A stretch of 64,000 bases of DNA from Pandoraea oxalativorans (GCF_000972785.3 NZ_CP011253.3:2108001-2172000), one strand, 5' to 3'. Positions 32,509 to 42,324 are shown, numbered from the stretch's first letter. The notes: a model not told the origin generated them from the sequence alone. A program made the numbers and translations.

Positions 32509-33777
32509 ATGTACGCGATCACCACCCTTGCGCGTCTGTGCCGCTCCCGTCTCTGGGGTGCTGCCGTCGTGGCGATCTCGCTCGCCGCCGGTGCCCCGGC
32601 AGTCGTTCACGCCGCCGGTAAGACGAGCGAATGCTCGCCGAAGGCGGCCCAGACTGCTGCTCAGAAACGCGCGTGCGCGAATCCCAAGGCGACGAAAGCC
32701 GTCGCCACATCCAAATCCGGTGCCAAACGCGCTGCCGCCACACCTGTCGCTCGTGAAACTACGAGCGCCAAGGCTGGCGGCAAAGCCCGTAAGCTCGCTG
32801 CCGTCGAAGACGATGGACCCGCAGCAAAGAAGGTCGCCGTCAAACGCGTCGTCTACAAGAACGGCAAGCGCCGTGTCGTGACGTCGTATCGCACCGTCAA
32901 TTTTGCGCCGCAAGCGCCCGAACGTCTCTCGACGGGCCGTGCGTTCGGTCTGCATGAAACGCCGGACGTGCTTGCGCTGCGTTCCTCGGTCGCCTACGTG
33001 GTCGACGAGCGCACCGGCGAATCGCTGTTCGACAAGAACTCGCAAGCCGTGCTGCCGATCGCCTCGATCTCGAAGCTGATGACGGCGATGGTGTCGCTCG
33101 ACGCCGGCGTGCCGATGACCGACGTCATGGAGGTAACGGACGAAGATCGCGACTACGAGAAGGGTACGGGTTCGCGCCTGTCGGTCGGCTCGCGTCTGTC
33201 GCGTGAAGACATGCTGCATATCGCGCTGATGTCGTCGGAGAACCGTGCGGCCGCAGCGCTGTCGCGTTACTTCCCGGGTGGCCGTCCGGCGTTCCTCGCC
33301 GCGATGAACGCCAAGGCGAAGCAACTGGGCATGAACGACACGCACTTCAACGATCCGACGGGTCTGTCGAGCCAGAACGTGTCGAGTGCGCGTGACCTCG
33401 TCAAGATGGTCAAGGCGGCTTATCAGTACCCGATGATTCGCCGTTTCTCGACGGACAGCAATTACGACGTGCACACCGGTCGTCGCGAACTGCACTACGT
33501 GAGCACGAACCATCTGATCGGCCATTCGGGCTGGGAGATCGGTCTGCAGAAGACGGGTTACATCAACGAAGCGGGGCAGTGCCTCGTGATGCAAGCCAAC
33601 GTCGAAGGCCGTCCGGTGATCATGATTCTGCTGGATTCGACCGGCAAGTATTCGCGCTTCGCCGACGCCACGCGCGTTCGCAAGTGGCTGCTGGAAGGAG
33701 GCGGCGTTACGCCGCAACGTACGGCCGGTACCACGCCGACGGCCCAAGTGGCGACTAACAACGGACACGCGCTGTAA
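32509..33777 (+). CDS. pbpG: D-alanyl-D-alanine endopeptidase (PBP7/8 type, S11)
   Basis: Periplasmic peptidase that cleaves cross-links in peptidoglycan. It has an N-terminal signal peptide (LWGAAVVAISLAAGAPAVVHA), then a long Lys/Ala-rich region, then the penicillin-binding domain with SxxK at Ser186-Lys189, SxN at Ser243-Asn245 and KTG at Lys348. Total length 422 residues, longer than E. coli PbpG because of the basic linker. Upstream (32321-32508) the AT-richer region has ATTTGGC three times. Confidence 0.93.
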   Translation: MYAITTLARLCRSRLWGAAVVAISLAAGAPAVVHAAGKTSECSPKAAQTAAQKRACANPKATKAVATSKSGAKRAAATPVARETTSAKAGGKARKLAAVEDDGPAAKKVAVKRVVYKNGKRRVVTSYRTVNFAPQAPERLSTGRAFGLHETPDVLALRSSVAYVVDERTGESLFDKNSQAVLPIASISKLMTAMVSLDAGVPMTDVMEVTDEDRDYEKGTGSRLSVGSRLSREDMLHIALMSSENRAAAALSRYFPGGRPAFLAAMNAKAKQLGMNDTHFNDPTGLSSQNVSSARDLVKMVKAAYQYPMIRRFSTDSNYDVHTGRRELHYVSTNHLIGHSGWEIGLQKTGYINEAGQCLVMQANVEGRPVIMILLDSTGKYSRFADATRVRKWLLEGGGVTPQRTAGTTPTAQVATNNGHAL

Positions 33778-33809
33778 TTCACCGCTGTAATTCACCGCTG
33801 TAATTCACC
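33771..33809 (+). repeat. Three 13-bp tandem repeats at the pbpG stop
   Basis: GCTGTAATTCACC is repeated three times exactly, the first overlapping the TAA stop. Confidence 0.95.
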
Positions 33810-33824
33810 TTACGCGGCAGAGGC

Positions 33825-33860
33825 AAAAGAAAGGCGCTCCGTCGGGAGCGCCTTTCTTTT
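33825..33860 (+). terminator. Terminator of pbpG
   Basis: A perfect 16-bp stem (AAAAGAAAGGCGCTCC with its complement) and a 4-base loop end in CTTTCTTTTTG. It could also serve the converging IclR gene. Confidence 0.88.
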
Positions 33861-33923
33861 TGTGTGACGGAATGGGCGTCGGCGTGGGGCGCAAGCGCAT
33901 CGCGCCTTACACCCTGCGGCGAA

Positions 33924-34751
33924 TCACTCCGCCGTTGCGGCCTGCGACATGCCGCCACCCACATCCGGGTCCGGCGAATGAAAGCCGAGCGACGACGAGA
34001 TTTGCAGCGCCGTTTCGTTCAGATTCGCCAGCCAGGCGTCTTGCAGGCGATCGGCCGGCGCTGAGAGCGACAGGCCTGCCACGAGCTTGCCGCTGTCGTC
34101 ATAGATCCCCGCCGCGATACATCGCACCCCTAACTCAAGCTCTTCATTGTCGCGCGCGTAGCCTGACTTGCGCACGTGCGTCAGCTCGCGTTCGAGCTTT
34201 TGCAAATCGGTGATGCTGTTACGCGTGTGGCCCGAGAGTCCGGTGCGCGTGGCATAAGCGCGCACGCGCGATGCCTCGTCGGCAGCCAGGAACAGCTTGC
34301 CGACCGACGTGAGGTGCAGCGGCGCGTGGCCACCGATGGCGCGCACCACCTGCATGCCGGAGCGCTCGCTGTAAGCGCGTTCGATATAGACGATTTCGTC
34401 GCCCTGACGTACCGACAGGTTGACCGTCTGTCCGGTGATGCGGTGCAGGCCGCGCATGGGGGTGAGTGCCGCGTCACGCACCGACAGGCGCGCTTTGACC
34501 AGATTGCCGAGCTCCAGCAAACGCATGCCGAGGCGGTAAGTGCCCGGGTCGCAGCGATCGACGAAGCGGCACGCCACCATGTCGTTCAGGATGCGGTGCG
34601 CGGTCGACGGATGAAGTTCGGTGGCTTGCGCCAGCTCTTTGAGACTCACGGGATCGGCATGTCCGGCTAGGGCGTCGAGCAAACGCATCATGCGCTCGAT
34701 CACCTGAATGGACGTGCGCGACTCCGCGCCTTGACTGGTGTCGTCTTTCAT
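33924..34751 (-). CDS. IclR-family transcriptional regulator
   Basis: A 275-residue regulator: N-terminal winged helix (SIQVIERMMRLLDALAGH, LHPSTAHRILNDMV) and a C-terminal effector domain (LSVRQGDEIVYIERA, LHLTSVGKLFLA). The frame continues upstream, but MKDDTSQGAESRTS at 34751 fits the family and is chosen. IclR proteins control catabolic or efflux genes; the neighbours give no clear target. Confidence 0.9.
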   Translation of the reverse strand: MKDDTSQGAESRTSIQVIERMMRLLDALAGHADPVSLKELAQATELHPSTAHRILNDMVACRFVDRCDPGTYRLGMRLLELGNLVKARLSVRDAALTPMRGLHRITGQTVNLSVRQGDEIVYIERAYSERSGMQVVRAIGGHAPLHLTSVGKLFLAADEASRVRAYATRTGLSGHTRNSITDLQKLERELTHVRKSGYARDNEELELGVRCIAAGIYDDSGKLVAGLSLSAPADRLQDAWLANLNETALQISSSLGFHSPDPDVGGGMSQAATAE

Positions 34752-35034
34752 GAGGTAGGGCCGAGTTTCGTATAGCGTCGATTCTATATCATATGGTGAA
34801 AAATTCGCAGGTTTCGGGTAGACGATTCCTGCAAAAAAGCCTGACATCCACTGGCTACCACGCATACAAAGTGCCTCCACCACAACATGCATCGAGTGAC
34901 GAGTAGCGTTCATTCGGTGACGGAAATCTAAAGTGGGCGGTCGCTCGCCTCATTACCATGCACTTCAGTTCCGCGACGATGTCTGGCCCTTGGCGCAGCG
35001 AGGGAAGGTGCCGACACCAACAAGGAGGGAGTGC

Positions 35035-35843
35035 ATGCATGGCGAATATTTAAATTATCCGGGGTATTCGATCTTCTCGATGGCGGCCGATCAATCGGTG
35101 CTGCCTGGGAGGATGTACAAAAAGGGGCTATCGATCGCACAGAGGCGCCAGGAAATTGCATCGCAACTCACACAAATTCGAAATGCACAGCGGGCTATGG
35201 GGGTGAGCACCTATGCGGTTGACAGGCTGTCATCGGCCTTCGAGAAGTCGTACACCAAGTCAACGTCCGGATACTGGCGAGGTGGCCTACGGGATCCGTT
35301 TTGGCGATGCCTCACTGTGCCGGATGCGCCGGGATTCTTTTGCTCGATGGTCGCAGACCAGCTCGATGAACAGTCCGTGGAGTGCATGACGTCATCTGCC
35401 AGGCGATTGCTGACGATTCTGACGTCGCTTAGCGAGGCGCTTGAGCACGAGCAAACGATGTTGCGCGAGTATGCGTCGCTCGTGTCCAAGACCGGTGATC
35501 TTCAGAATGACACGATTGACGGTGTCGTAGCCACCTGGGAGGCGTTGGAAGACACAAAGCGCAGGTGCATGACGTTTCGTTCCCAAACGGCACCGCTTAT
35601 CGAACACATGCGGCGCGCCGTGGATGTAGCTCGCTCACGTGTGAAGCCGGACAGGAAGCATCACGGGAAGCGTGAAGGGATCAACGGGGGACTCTACGCC
35701 GTTGGGGCGATCGTCTCGGGTGCCGCTTTGCTCGTTTCGGGCTGGGTGGTGGCGATCATTGGCTTTTGCGTCACCATGGTGATTCGGTGTGTGAGCTTGG
35801 GGAGTATTCGCGGTTTCGATAGAGAAAAGGGCTGGAAGGCGGT
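35035..35843 (+). pseudogene. 5' half of a large helical accessory protein split by an insertion sequence
   Basis: The ATG at 35035 has a strong Shine-Dalgarno (AAGGAGGGAG). About 270 residues are helical and end in a hydrophobic stretch (about residues 222-250: AVGAIVSGAALLVSGWVVAI). The frame then meets the IS256-family element at 35844, reading 35 codons into it. The 3' half at 38540 continues in the same frame after removing the element and one target repeat, so this was a single gene of about 488 codons. The layout (helical bundle, hydrophobic centre, helical tail) recalls alpha-helical pore-forming toxins, but I do not recognise the family. Confidence 0.7.
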
Positions 35844-35896
35844 GGGCCTGTCATTAATTTCGTGTTTGAGGCATAACATGTCGCCAAGGAGTGACT

Positions 35897-36839
35897 ATGC
35901 CTCGCAAACCGAAGACCCCGCCGGTAGAGCTACCGGCAATTCCCGCTGAATTGCTTGAACAATTCGGTAACGGCCCGATGACGGCCGAAGCCATCCACGC
36001 CGCGACGCTTGCGCTCAAGAAGGCGCTCATAGAACGCGCGCTGGGGGGCGAGCTCAATCACCATCTCGGCTACGCGCCTGGCGCGGCCAAACCGGCCAGC
36101 GTGACCAATCAGCGCAATGGCAAAGGCGCCAAGACGGTTCTGACTGAAGGCGGCCCGATTCGCATCGGGGTGCCCCGCGACCGTGATGGCAGCTTCGAAC
36201 CACTGTTGATCCCCAAACACGAACGACGCTTTACAGGCTTCGACGACAAGATAGTCGCCATGTACGCCCGGGGTATGACCGTGCGCGAGATTCAGGGCTT
36301 TGTTCTGGAGCAGTACGGCACCGAGGTCTCGCCCGAGTTCATCAGCTCAGTCACTGACGAAGTGATGGCTGAAGTCACGGCGTGGCAGGCTCGGCCACTT
36401 GAGCCGATGTATCCGGTCGTGTTCTTCGACGCGCTGCGCGTGAAGATCCGCGAGGATGCCGTCGTGCGTAACAAGGCCATTTATCTCGCGCTGGGCATTC
36501 TGCCCGACGGCACGCGCGACATCCTGGGCCTGTGGATCGAGAACACCGAGGGGGCCAAGTTCTGGATGAAAGTGTTCAACGATCTGAAAACGCGCGGCGT
36601 GGGCGACATCCTGATTGCTGTGACTGACGGCCTCAAAGGCATGCCCGAGGCGTTAGCCGCGGTGTTTCCAGCGACGACGTTGCAAACGTGCATCGTCCAC
36701 CTGATCCGCAACAGTTTGGATTACGCGAGCTGGAAGGATCGTAAGGGGCTGGCCGCCGCAATCAAGCCGATCTATACGGCACCAAGCGCCGAGGCGGCTC
36801 TGGCCGAATTGGACGCATTTTCCCAAGGGCCGTGGGGCC
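35897..36839 (+). pseudogene. IS256-family transposase, outer copy, 5' part
   Basis: About 314 codons identical to the inner copy, then cut by the inner element at a GTGGGGCC target. The remaining codons lie at 38192-38499. The transposase cannot be made in full from this copy. Confidence 0.92.
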
Positions 36840-38183
36840 GGGCCTGTCATTAATTTCGTGTTTGAGGCATAACATGTCGCCAAGGAGTGACTATGCCTCG
36901 CAAACCGAAGACCCCGCCGGTAGAGCTACCGGCAATTCCCGCTGAATTGCTTGAACAATTCGGTAACGGCCCGATGACGGCCGAAGCCATCCACGCCGCG
37001 ACGCTTGCGCTCAAGAAGGCGCTCATAGAACGCGCGCTGGGGGGCGAGCTCAATCACCATCTCGGCTACGCGCCTGGCGCGGCCAAACCGGCCAGCGTGA
37101 CCAATCAGCGCAATGGCAAAGGCGCCAAGACGGTTCTGACTGAAGGCGGCCCGATTCGCATCGGGGTGCCCCGCGACCGTGATGGCAGCTTCGAACCACT
37201 GTTGATCCCCAAACACGAACGACGCTTTACAGGCTTCGACGACAAGATAGTCGCCATGTACGCCCGGGGTATGACCGTGCGCGAGATTCAGGGCTTTGTT
37301 CTGGAGCAGTACGGCACCGAGGTCTCGCCCGAGTTCATCAGCTCAGTCACTGACGAAGTGATGGCTGAAGTCACGGCGTGGCAGGCTCGGCCACTTGAGC
37401 CGATGTATCCGGTCGTGTTCTTCGACGCGCTGCGCGTGAAGATCCGCGAGGATGCCGTCGTGCGTAACAAGGCCATTTATCTCGCGCTGGGCATTCTGCC
37501 CGACGGCACGCGCGACATCCTGGGCCTGTGGATCGAGAACACCGAGGGGGCCAAGTTCTGGATGAAAGTGTTCAACGATCTGAAAACGCGCGGCGTGGGC
37601 GACATCCTGATTGCTGTGACTGACGGCCTCAAAGGCATGCCCGAGGCGTTAGCCGCGGTGTTTCCAGCGACGACGTTGCAAACGTGCATCGTCCACCTGA
37701 TCCGCAACAGTTTGGATTACGCGAGCTGGAAGGATCGTAAGGGGCTGGCCGCCGCAATCAAGCCGATCTATACGGCACCAAGCGCCGAGGCGGCTCTGGC
37801 CGAATTGGACGCATTTTCCCAAGGGCCGTGGGGCCAGAAATTCCCGCCGGTCAGTGCCGCGTGGCGCAATGCCTGGGATCGTGTCATTCCGTTCTTCGCG
37901 TTCCCGCCCGCTGTGCGCCGGGTGATCTACACAACGAACGCTATTGAGAACATCAACTCGCAGCTTCGCAAGATCATCAAGACCCGAGGCCATTTCCCAA
38001 CCGATGATGCGGCAACAAAGCTGATCTGGCTGGCGCTGCGTAACATCACCGCAGATTGGGGCCGCGCCGCTCAAGATTGGAAGACAGCTATGAACCAATT
38101 CGCTATCCTTTACGAGGATCGTTTCGTCCGGCCATCCGTGTAAACCTCAACCCCGCCTTGAACACGGAATTTCTGACACCCCC
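36840..38183 (+). mobile_element. IS256-family element (inner, intact copy)
   Basis: A 1344-bp element with the same ends as the outer copy, bounded by the exact 8-bp repeat GTGGGGCC at 36832-36839 and 38184-38191. It has inserted into the transposase gene of an identical element. Confidence 0.95.
36893..38143 (+). CDS. IS256-family transposase (Mutator type)
   Basis: A 416-residue DDE transposase, intact. The ATG at 36893 is preferred, with AAGGAG six bases upstream. Features of the family include VVFFDALRVKI (first Asp), AVTDGLKGMPEA (second Asp) with the following TCIVHLIRNSL, and the C-terminal TTNAIENINSQLRK with the catalytic Glu. The nucleotide sequence appears identical to the outer copy where they can be compared. 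Confidence 0.94.
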   Translation: MPRKPKTPPVELPAIPAELLEQFGNGPMTAEAIHAATLALKKALIERALGGELNHHLGYAPGAAKPASVTNQRNGKGAKTVLTEGGPIRIGVPRDRDGSFEPLLIPKHERRFTGFDDKIVAMYARGMTVREIQGFVLEQYGTEVSPEFISSVTDEVMAEVTAWQARPLEPMYPVVFFDALRVKIREDAVVRNKAIYLALGILPDGTRDILGLWIENTEGAKFWMKVFNDLKTRGVGDILIAVTDGLKGMPEALAAVFPATTLQTCIVHLIRNSLDYASWKDRKGLAAAIKPIYTAPSAEAALAELDAFSQGPWGQKFPPVSAAWRNAWDRVIPFFAFPPAVRRVIYTTNAIENINSQLRKIIKTRGHFPTDDAATKLIWLALRNITADWGRAAQDWKTAMNQFAILYEDRFVRPSV

Positions 38184-38191
38184 GTGGGGCC

Positions 38192-38499
38192 AGAAATTCC
38201 CGCCGGTCAGTGCCGCGTGGCGCAATGCCTGGGATCGTGTCATTCCGTTCTTCGCGTTCCCGCCCGCTGTGCGCCGGGTGATCTACACAACGAACGCTAT
38301 TGAGAACATCAACTCGCAGCTTCGCAAGATCATCAAGACCCGAGGCCATTTCCCAACCGATGATGCGGCAACAAAGCTGATCTGGCTGGCGCTGCGTAAC
38401 ATCACCGCAGATTGGGGCCGCGCCGCTCAAGATTGGAAGACAGCTATGAACCAATTCGCTATCCTTTACGAGGATCGTTTCGTCCGGCCATCCGTGTAA
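38192..38499 (+). pseudogene. IS256-family transposase, outer copy, 3' part
   Basis: The C-terminal codons of the outer transposase, displaced by the inner insertion. They contain the same TTNAIENINSQ motif and end at TAA 38499. Confidence 0.92.
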
Positions 38500-38539
38500 A
38501 CCTCAACCCCGCCTTGAACACGGAATTTCTGACACCCCC

Positions 38540-39193
38540 AAGGCCGTAGAAGGCCTTCTCGATCAGGCGAAGGAATTCATTAATAATCAGGAGACCACCA
38601 TGTACACAACGTTAGCTGGACGAATCTCGACAGTGCAGGCCAATCAAGACCAATTGGTGTGGCAGCAACTGCAAAAAAACTGGGCGACGCTTCAGCAGAA
38701 CTCGGCGACACTTCAACAGAACTCGGCGACACTTCAACAGAACTCGGCGACACTTCAACAGAACTCGGCGACACTTCGGCAGAACTCGGCGACACTTCAG
38801 CAGAACTTGGCGACACTTCAGCAGAACTCGGCGACACTTCAGCAAAACTCGACGACGCTAAAGCAGCATTCGGCAACGCTGAATCGGCACTCGGAAGATC
38901 TGCGCAGCATCAAGGACGACGTCAGTTCGATCAGGCAGGAGCTCGCGCAAACTGCGACGTCGCTGCACGGCGACTTCTCGAACTTGAGCGGTGAGGTGTC
39001 GACGTTGCGCAAGGATTTTGAGGCGTTGCGCAACACGATCCTGTTTGATAAATCGTCTCGCCATCCGGGGATTCCTGAAGGAAGGCCCGTGTCGCCTGGT
39101 CATGGCGAGGTGCCACCCCGTGTCCCAATGGAGCGTGCCACGTCGCTCGAAACGTTCCGCCCACGGCAGATACAGGGGCAGCCCAGAGCGTGA
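38540..39193 (+). pseudogene. 3' half of the split helical accessory protein, with heptad repeats
   Basis: The frame runs from the target repeat (KAVEGLLDQAKEFINNQETT) into the ATG at 38600 and on to 39193, about 217 codons. The core is a run of seven-residue units (LQQNSAT) expected to form a coiled coil, then more heptad-like helix (RSIKDDVSSIRQELAQTA) and a Pro/Arg-rich tail. An ATG at 38600 with CAGGAG upstream could allow a 197-residue product to be made from this half alone. Confidence 0.7.
38690..38899 (+). repeat. 21-bp tandem repeats encoding LQQNSAT heptads
   Basis: About ten successive 21-bp units; the first eight are nearly identical and the last two degenerate (LKQHSAT, LNRHSED). 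Unit length equals one coiled-coil heptad, so gains or losses would stretch the rod in frame. Confidence 0.93.
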
Positions 39194-39256
39194 AGCGCGA
39201 CCGCCTGTGAGCGGTGAATACGGGAATCCACGCTGGGCCGGTTCGGCCCGGCGACT

Positions 39257-39262
39257 TATAAT
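39257..39262 (+). promoter_or_regulatory. Possible -10 box upstream of lutA
   Basis: A perfect TATAAT lies 32 bases before the lutA start. No good -35 hexamer is seen 17 bases upstream (TGGGCC), so an activator may be needed. Confidence 0.4.
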
Positions 39263-39294
39263 GGCGCATTATTCCCGAAAAGAGGATTCCCCCA

Positions 39295-40020
39295 ATGCGC
39301 GTCGGACTGTTTGTCACGTGTCTGATCGACATGATGCGGCCGGAGATTGGCTTTTCTACGCTCAAGCTGCTCGAGACAGCCGGCTGCGAGGTCGTGATCC
39401 CCGATTCCCAGACCTGTTGCGGCCAACCGGGCTACAACTCGGGTGAGCGTGCCATCGCTCGCGACCTCGCTCAGAAATTCCTCGACGAATTCGAATCGTT
39501 CGACTACGTCGTCGTACCGTCCGGCTCGTGCGGCGGCATGGTCAAGGCGCATTACGGCGACCTCTTTGCCGACGATCCCGAACTGATGGGCCGTTATGAA
39601 CGTCTGCGTCCGCGCGTGTACGAACTGACGGACTTCCTCGTCAATGTGCTGCACGTCGACACGGTGCCCGGCGACTACAACGGCGAGGTGACGTATCACG
39701 ATGCCTGCTCCGGTCTGCGCGAACTTGGCGTGAAGACGCAACCGCGCGCGTTGCTGGCCAAAATGCCCGGCGTGAAGATGACGGAGATGAAGGACTGTCA
39801 GGCATGCTGCGGCTTCGGCGGTACGTTCGCGCTCAAGTACGGCGATATCTCGACGGCGATCGTCGACGAGAAGTGCGCCAATATTGCCGCCAGCGGTGCG
39901 CCCGCCGTCGTGCTGGGCGACCTGGGCTGCATGCTCAACATCGAAGGGCGACTGCGCCGCACCGGCGACACGCGTACGCGTGTGCTGCACATTGCGCAGG
40001 TGCTCGCCGGCGATGCCTGA
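39295..40020 (+). CDS. lutA: L-lactate oxidation iron-sulfur protein LutA
   Basis: LutA (YkgE) is the CCG-domain subunit of the LutABC L-lactate dehydrogenase. The 241-residue protein has two cysteine-rich CCG motifs (SQTCCGQPGYNSGER and CQACCGFGGTFALKY). The start MRVGLFVTCLIDMMRP is typical. lutB follows after 85 bases. Confidence 0.92.
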   Translation: MRVGLFVTCLIDMMRPEIGFSTLKLLETAGCEVVIPDSQTCCGQPGYNSGERAIARDLAQKFLDEFESFDYVVVPSGSCGGMVKAHYGDLFADDPELMGRYERLRPRVYELTDFLVNVLHVDTVPGDYNGEVTYHDACSGLRELGVKTQPRALLAKMPGVKMTEMKDCQACCGFGGTFALKYGDISTAIVDEKCANIAASGAPAVVLGDLGCMLNIEGRLRRTGDTRTRVLHIAQVLAGDA

Positions 40021-40105
40021 GCGCGCCGCCGTCTTCCCGACCTTCAGGCCTGAGCGCGCCGACACCGTTGCGCGCCCAGGCCGTCATCACTTCACGTGAG
40101 TCGCG

Positions 40106-41515
40106 ATGCAAGTTCAATCGATGCAATTCAAGGCGCGTGCCGGGCAGAAGCTTGCCGACCAGCGTCTGCAAGCCAACCTCAAGAAGCTCTCGACCAAGTT
40201 TGTGACGGCGCGCGCGAGCGCCATGGAAGAGATCGATTTCGAAGCGACGCGTGAGGCGCTCAAGGAGCGCCGTAATCGCGGGATCGAGAATCTCGACGTC
40301 TGGCTGGAGATCTTCGAGCGCGAAGCCACGCGACGCGGCGCGACCGTCCTGTTCGCCGAATCGACGCAGGACGCAGCGCGTCTGATCGCCGAGATCGCGC
40401 GCAAGCACGACGTCAAGAAGGTGATCAAGTCGAAATCGATGGTCACCGAAGAGTTGCAACTCAACAAGGTGCTCGCCGATATGGGCGTGCAGTCGGTCGA
40501 GACCGACCTTGGCGAGTATATTCTTCAGATCAACGACAACGAGCCGCCTTCGCACATCATCGCGCCGGTCGTGCATAAGGATAAGGACGAGGTCGCCGAT
40601 CTGTTCGCGCGCGTGCACCAGAAGCCGCGTCTGACCGAAATCCCGTTGATGACCCGCGAAGCGCGCGAGATGCTGCGCCCGCAGTTTCTGTCGGCGGACA
40701 TGGGCGTGACGGGCGGTAACTTCCTCATCGCAGAAACCGGCTCGGTGGCCGTCGTGACCAACGAGGGCAACGAAGGCATGTGCACGATCATGCCGCGCGT
40801 GCACGTGGCTGTCACTGGCATCGAGAAGGTGCTGCCGACGCTGGAGGATCTCGCCACGGCAATGCGTCTGCTGCCGCGCTCGGCCACCGGACAGGGCACG
40901 TCGAACTACTTCTCGTTGCTCACCGGGACGCGCGCCGAGGGTGAGGTCGACGGGCCCGATCACATGTACTTCGTGATTGTCGACGGTGGGCGCTCCGGTC
41001 TGATCGGCGGCGCGTTTCAGGAGATGCTGCGCTGCATTCGCTGCGGCGCGTGCATGAACCACTGCCCAGTGTATCAGAAGATCGGCGGCCACGCGTATGG
41101 ATGGGTGTATCCGGGGCCGATGGGTTCGGTGCTCACGCCGAGCTACGTCGGGCTGGAGAAGACGCTTGATCTGCCGCAGGCTGCGACCCTGTGTGGTGAG
41201 TGCAATCGCGTTTGTCCTGTGGGGATTCCGATTTCGGATCTGCTGCGCAAGCTGCGCGAGCGTCAGGTGGATCGCGGTCTGCGTCCGTGGCGCGAGCGGG
41301 CGGCGCTGGCGGCGTGGGCCTTTGCTGCGCGTCGACCGCGTCTGTACGCGACGCTGTCGGGCCTCGGTTCGTGGGCGTTAAAGCGCATGGGCCGCGATCG
41401 CGGGAGTATCTCGAAGCTGCCTTTCGGTGGCGGATGGTCGGACACGCGTGAGATGCCCGCGCCGAGCGGTAAGACTTTCCGCGCGATGTATCGCGAGCGT
41501 CGCGCGCCGCGCTGA
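40106..41515 (+). CDS. lutB: L-lactate oxidation iron-sulfur protein LutB
   Basis: LutB (YkgF) combines an N-terminal LUD domain with a C-terminal double 4Fe-4S domain (CIRCGACMNHCPVYQ and CGECNRVCPVGIPI). The 469-residue length is normal. It is cotranscribed with lutA. No lutC lies next to it; the terminator follows directly, so the third subunit must be encoded elsewhere or be absent. Confidence 0.93.
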   Translation: MQVQSMQFKARAGQKLADQRLQANLKKLSTKFVTARASAMEEIDFEATREALKERRNRGIENLDVWLEIFEREATRRGATVLFAESTQDAARLIAEIARKHDVKKVIKSKSMVTEELQLNKVLADMGVQSVETDLGEYILQINDNEPPSHIIAPVVHKDKDEVADLFARVHQKPRLTEIPLMTREAREMLRPQFLSADMGVTGGNFLIAETGSVAVVTNEGNEGMCTIMPRVHVAVTGIEKVLPTLEDLATAMRLLPRSATGQGTSNYFSLLTGTRAEGEVDGPDHMYFVIVDGGRSGLIGGAFQEMLRCIRCGACMNHCPVYQKIGGHAYGWVYPGPMGSVLTPSYVGLEKTLDLPQAATLCGECNRVCPVGIPISDLLRKLRERQVDRGLRPWRERAALAAWAFAARRPRLYATLSGLGSWALKRMGRDRGSISKLPFGGGWSDTREMPAPSGKTFRAMYRERRAPR

Positions 41516-41533
41516 TCGCGTCGACAGCCAATG

Positions 41534-41570
41534 AAAAAGCTGGCCTCCCTGCGGAGCGCCAGCTTTTTTT
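41534..41570 (+). terminator. Terminator of lutAB
   Basis: An 11-bp stem (AAAAAGCTGGC / GCCAGCTTTTT) with a 13-base loop ends in a T run. It is symmetric enough to serve the converging ABC permease gene too. Confidence 0.85.
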
Positions 41571-41624
41571 ACGTTCCGCCGAAGTCGGCGGTGTTCGGCT
41601 GTGCCCAGGTGCGTTCAGGTGCGC

Positions 41625-42284
41625 TCAGGTACGTGAGGGCAGGGCGAGGCGCTTTTCAATGCGACGTTGCAATGCCGAGAGTCCCGTCGACAGCACCCAG
41701 TAGATAGCAGCGCATGCGAGGTACAACGGCAACGGCTGATACGTGGACGCGATGACTTCCTGCGCCGAGCGCAGCAACTCCGTCACGGTAATCACGGAGA
41801 CCAGCGACGTGTCCTTGATCAGGCTGATGAGACTGTTGCCAAGACTCGGCACGGCGATGCGCAGCGCTTGCGGCCCGATGATGTAACGCAGCGTTTGCCA
41901 GTACGACAGTCCGAGACTGTAAGCGGCGAGCCATTGTCCGCGCGGCATGCCTTCGAGCGCGCCGCGCATGCTTTCCGACAGATAGGCGCCGACGTTCAGG
42001 CTGAGCGTGAGTACGCCGGCGGCCGTCGGTTCGAGCGAGATGCCGACGCCCGGCAGACCGTAATAGATGACGAAGATCTGCACCAGCAGCGGCGTGCCGC
42101 GCATGATGCTGACGTAGGCGCGCGCAATGGCTCGGAACACGCGTACCTTGCCGATGCCCATGACCGCCACGATGATGCCGATCGCCAGACCGAACACCAT
42201 CGACATCAATGCGAACTTGATGGTGAGCACGGTGCCCTGCAACAGCACTGGCAAGGATTGGGCAGCGAGTTCGAATGGATTCAT
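41625..42284 (-). CDS. Polar amino-acid ABC transporter permease
   Basis: A 219-residue inner-membrane permease of the His/Glu/Gln/cystine family with about five helices and the EAA-type loop (ALEGMPRGQWLAAYSLGLSY, LRIAVPSLGNSLISLIKDTS). It is downstream of a solute-binding protein gene on the same strand, with a hairpin between them. No ATPase gene is next to it, so an ATPase encoded elsewhere is presumably shared. Confidence 0.9.
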   Translation of the reverse strand: MNPFELAAQSLPVLLQGTVLTIKFALMSMVFGLAIGIIVAVMGIGKVRVFRAIARAYVSIMRGTPLLVQIFVIYYGLPGVGISLEPTAAGVLTLSLNVGAYLSESMRGALEGMPRGQWLAAYSLGLSYWQTLRYIIGPQALRIAVPSLGNSLISLIKDTSLVSVITVTELLRSAQEVIASTYQPLPLYLACAAIYWVLSTGLSALQRRIEKRLALPSRT

Positions 42285-42324
42285 GGGGGGAGTGTCTTAG
42301 GGGATGTCTTGCGACGGATAGACA

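Larger units (their letters stand above)
35844..38539 (+). mobile_element. IS256-family element (outer copy), itself interrupted by a second copy
   Basis: The ends are imperfect inverted repeats (GGGCCTGTCATTAATTTCG at the left; GGGGGTGTCAGAAATTCCG inward from the right). The flanks are AAGGCGGT (35836-35843) and AAGGCCGT (38540-38547), an 8-bp target repeat with one mismatch. Subtracting the inner copy and its repeat leaves 1344 bp, the same length as the inner element. Confidence 0.92.
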
